Origin: Tuctoria greenei
Taxonomy: Eukaryota > Streptophyta > Magnoliopsida > Poales > Poaceae
Length of the DNA: 64,000 nucleotides
NCBI GenBank assembly: GCA_036927565.1
Contig: JAYESD010000001.1
Location: 284,033,560 to 284,097,559 of the forward strand
Direction of reading: 5' to 3'
Each line of letters begins with the position of its first letter. Position 1 is the stretch's first letter. Below the pieces are notes generated by a model, which saw only the letters and a list, made by a program, of their open reading frames with translations, ran no database searches and was not told where the DNA came from. A program made the translations under genes and the position numbers. Below are positions 61,363 through 64,000 of this stretch, piece by piece.

Positions 61363-63780
61363 ATGGTGAACTCAGCCGCTGGATCATCCAATGGTCATCC
61401 TGCTATTCAAGCTGTTGGGGGTAATCCATCCAATATGCAGCCACCAGAAGGAACCACGGTTCCAGCAGGAGTCACACTTCCACCACCGCCGCCTCCACCA
61501 GCAAATCAAGCTGGACAACGCGATGGTGCACCGGCGTCAATCACTGCGTCGGCAAATCTTGACAACCCAGAACACGCGCTTCATGCAGCACGTGCTCTTC
61601 TTCAGCGCCCACCACCTCAGGACGCATCCTGGGATGCAATGGAGCAGTGGAGGGCCGATGTGGAACACTTGGTTGCAGCAGCAGCCGACCGCATCAGCAA
61701 CCATGGTCCTCCTCCTTCAGGACAGGCCCCGTCGCAGCGACGGACCTTGTCTGGCAGACTTGGTCTGCATGTTTCCAACAACAGGAGACGTGCTGCATCA
61801 CAGCAGGTGACGCCGTTGCCCTCCGGGGCACGACGCACTCACACGGTATCAAGGCTTTCAACTCATGACCTCCAGGCGGAGCTTGATCGCCGATATCGCC
61901 AACAAGACGGTCGAGTCCATATTGAGTGTGCTCGTGAAAGACGAGAAGCTCAAGACATTCCTGCTCCTGAAGGAGTAGGAGGAGGCTGTTCAGCCCTGGC
62001 CATGCATCTGCGTATGGTCAGGTGGCCACAGAAGTTCCGGCCTCACCTGCTGGAGAAGTTCGACGGGGCCGTTAATCCTGTCGAATTTCTTCAGATTTAC
62101 TCCACTGCTATCTTAGCAGCTGGAGGAAATTAGGCTGTAACGGTCAATTATTTCCCAGTGGCTTTAACTGGGACTGCCAGGTCCTGGTTTATGAGCCTTC
62201 CACCCAACTCCATCAGAAGTTGGGAGGAGTTGTGCCGGCAGTTCACCGCCAACTTCGGGAGTTCTTACACCCGACCAAGCACCGAACTGGACCTTTTTGC
62301 AGTTATGCAAAAAGGAGGAGAATCCCTGCGATCATTCATCCAGAGATTCTCTCAGGTACGAAACACTATCCCTTCTATCTCTAGCGCCTCTGTCATCGTG
62401 GCATTTAGACAGGGAGTGCGGGATAAGAAGATGCTGGAGAAACTGGCGATCAAGGAGATTACCAGTGTCACGGAACTCTTCAGCTTGGCTGACAAATGTG
62501 CCAGAGCTGCGGAGGGCCATGAAATGCACTCCAAACTAACTCCAGAGGATCACAAGAAATCCTCCAAAGGAGAAGCCGCTACCTCCGGGAGTGGCAAGAA
62601 GAAGAAAAAGACCAACGGCAAGAAGTAGCCGTCGGCCGATGCATCCAATGCTGTAGCTGCTGCAGCTCCGGGTGGCCGGGGGCCACACCCCGAGAAGCGA
62701 CCTCGACCGTCTTCTGAAGATGGTGGCAAACCCAAGGTGTGGTGTCCAATTCACAAAACGGACAGCCACAATTTGGAAGACTGCCGGGAGGTCCAAAACC
62801 TTGCCGAGCGCTACAGCAAGCGCCGGGAAGAAGCTCCTTTCCGACAGAGGGAAGGAAAACAAAATGTTGACGAAGCTCCGGCTGAAGAGGAGTTAGGTTT
62901 TCAGGATCCCAAAAAGGTCCTGAAGGCCGTCTACACCTCCGTCGACGACGATTCCGACGTCTCTGACAACGAGCGTCGGAAGACCATGAACACCATTTTT
63001 GGTGGATCATGGGACATCACCTCCCGCCGTGTCATCAAGACTATGCATCGAGAAATGGTTGTTGTAGCTCCTACAGCCAGGGCGGAGCCTCATCGGAAGT
63101 AGATGGACACAACCATCACTTTTGATGCTTTGGACTGCCCTCGAAGCATGGTTGGAGCAGGTCAGCTACCTTTGATGGTATCTCCTACCATCAATAACAT
63201 CCAGCTCCACCATGTCATGGTAGACGGAGGTTCGGGGCTCAACCTCATAAGCTTTGAAGCTTTTACCAAGCTTCAGCTCCGACCTTTGGATCTCCACCCC
63301 TCCCGACCTTTCTCCGGAGTAGGTCCGGGAGCAATTACCCCACTCGGAGCTATTACCCTCCCCGTTACCTTCGGTACCCGGGAGAAGTATCGCACCGAGA
63401 AGTTGATCTTTGACGTTGCTCAGATCAACTTACCCTTCAATGCCATCTTGGGTATGCCTGCCTGGTACAAATTCATGGCAGCTGCTCATTATGGTTACCT
63501 GGTGTTAAAGATGCCAACACCAGTAGGCGTTCTCCATATCCGCGGAGATCATACTACCGGAGTAACTGCTCTGGAAGAACTTCATGCGCTTACTACGGCG
63601 CAAGAGGAGGACTCCAGGCAGGAGCAAGCTCCAAAACCCCCGAGCATTCGTCAGCGAGGCTCGACTTCTGCACCTCGTGTGCAGCCAAGCGGCGACACCG
63701 ACATTCCCGTCAAAGTCGTCCAAATCGGTTCCGATGCCACTCAGACCACCCGTATATCGGGGGGATTGAACGACAAATAG
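61363..63780 (+). pseudogene. G2 gag-protease frame with three internal amber stops
   Basis: A single reading frame from ATG 61363 to 63780, interrupted only by TAG at 62131, 62626 and 63100, and closed by TAG at 63778. Order: Pro/Gln-rich N-terminus, gag blocks (MHLRMVRWPQKFRPHLLEKF, ALTGTARSWFMSLP, SWEELCRQFTANFGSSYT, FRQGVRDKKMLEKLAIKEI), a Lys-rich tail, CPIHKTDSHNLEDC (zinc-knuckle-like), acidic DNERRKTMNTIFGG, then the aspartic protease MVDGGSGLNLIS and GMPAWYKFMAA, and the linker to RT. By comparison with G1, the stops replace Gln, Gln and Trp. The frame itself has no frameshift, so it is a recent pseudogene. Confidence 0.88.
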
Positions 63781-63818
63781 GAACTCGCGCTCATCGCTTT
63801 CCTCCAGGCTAATTCAGG

Positions 63819-64000
63819 CTGCAAGTGGGGCGGGCTGTGGGCAGCCCACCACCAGCCACTATGCCCACTTCATTTTTTAGCAGGTCTAGCAGGACCCGCT
63901 GGTCATAATAGTGAAGTCCACTTCACCTTGGTGGGCTTTGCAGGCACTAGTTAGCGGGCTTTGCAGGCACTCGTTAGCAAGTCTTTGCATTTATTTATCT
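63819..64000. other. Unrelated sequence interrupting G2 pol
   Basis: G2 coding continues to ALIAFLQANS (about 63818), then switches to GCTGCAAGTGGGGCGGGC, a GC-rich non-coding stretch. It contains two tandem copies of GGGCTTTGCAGGCACT.GTTA (63931-63979). Probably the start of another transposon; the class is not identifiable from 180 bp. Confidence 0.5.

Larger units (their letters stand above)
60463..63818 (+). mobile_element. G2 gypsy element, plus copy, inserted in S RT
   Basis: 5' LTR, primer-site tract, gag and protease on plus, cut at about 63818 where unrelated sequence starts. The LTR begins inside the RT of S between the codons before RFEMSMM, with CTATT just left as the presumed target duplication. 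The right-hand end lies beyond the window or is lost. Confidence 0.85.

Noticed and set aside
61363..63780. In-frame TAG codons as programmed readthrough or recoding in gag-pol
   Set aside because: Three internal stops at places where the related G1 copies have sense codons, plus the same type of change in other elements, point to mutation. A single stop at a gag-pol border would have been needed for the readthrough idea.
1..64000. tRNA, rRNA or other structural RNA genes
   Set aside because: No cloverleaf-like or rRNA-like stretch was noticed on either strand. The TGGTATCAGAGC matches are primer-binding sites, not tRNA genes.

Overview
The window is a nest of transposable elements from a plant nuclear genome, most likely a grass (Poaceae). 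The evidence is Tat-type Ty3/gypsy elements with antisense ORFs, SIRE/Maximus-type Ty1/copia elements, Tourist- and Stowaway-like MITEs, and plant-style promoters. I see no intact host gene and no bacterial features. Family names used below (G1, G2, G3, C1, C2, S) are my own labels.

Layout. 1-647: LTR piece of gypsy family G2 (minus). 648-2089: unassigned, probably part of another LTR. 2090-8101: two rearranged copies of gypsy family G1 (minus), arranged LTR - partial interior - LTR - partial interior. 8102-8898: truncated plus-strand LTR of copia family C1. 9569-19152: decayed C1 element (minus) carrying a Tourist-like MITE at 11247-11448. 19153-22690: gene-capture region holding an exon-intron fragment of a SUMO-conjugating E2 and Argonaute PIWI exons, bordered by GAGACG/CGTCTC-rich repeats. 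22800-23345: LINE reverse-transcriptase fragment. 24120-28606: 5'-truncated copia C2 (minus). 28620-29101: CACTA-like short repeats. 29102-35190: gypsy G3 (minus), probably a chromovirus. 35191-41248: internally deleted G2 element (minus) with a long antisense ORF. 41249-45459: low-coding stretch with a Stowaway-like MITE, a foldback repeat, a TA microsatellite and a small ORF. 45460-60462: SIRE-type copia element S (minus). Its 3' LTR is split by a full-length C1 element (45827-55755, TSD GAGGA) and its RT is cut by a plus-strand G2 element (60463 to about 63818). 63819-64000: unrelated sequence interrupting that G2.

The coding regions are LTR-retrotransposon gag, protease, integrase, reverse transcriptase and RNase H, nearly all broken. 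Every premature stop whose original codon I could infer fits a C-to-T (or G-to-A) change, which suggests silencing-associated decay. The points most worth a second look are: the SUMO-E2/Argonaute capture region; an apparent internal promoter (palindromic repeats plus TATA box) ahead of the extra 3' ORF of element S, mirroring its LTR U3; the antisense coiled-coil ORF of G2; and G-box (CACGTG) arrays in the gypsy LTRs.

All homology calls are by eye from motifs and comparison between copies in the window. No database search was run.
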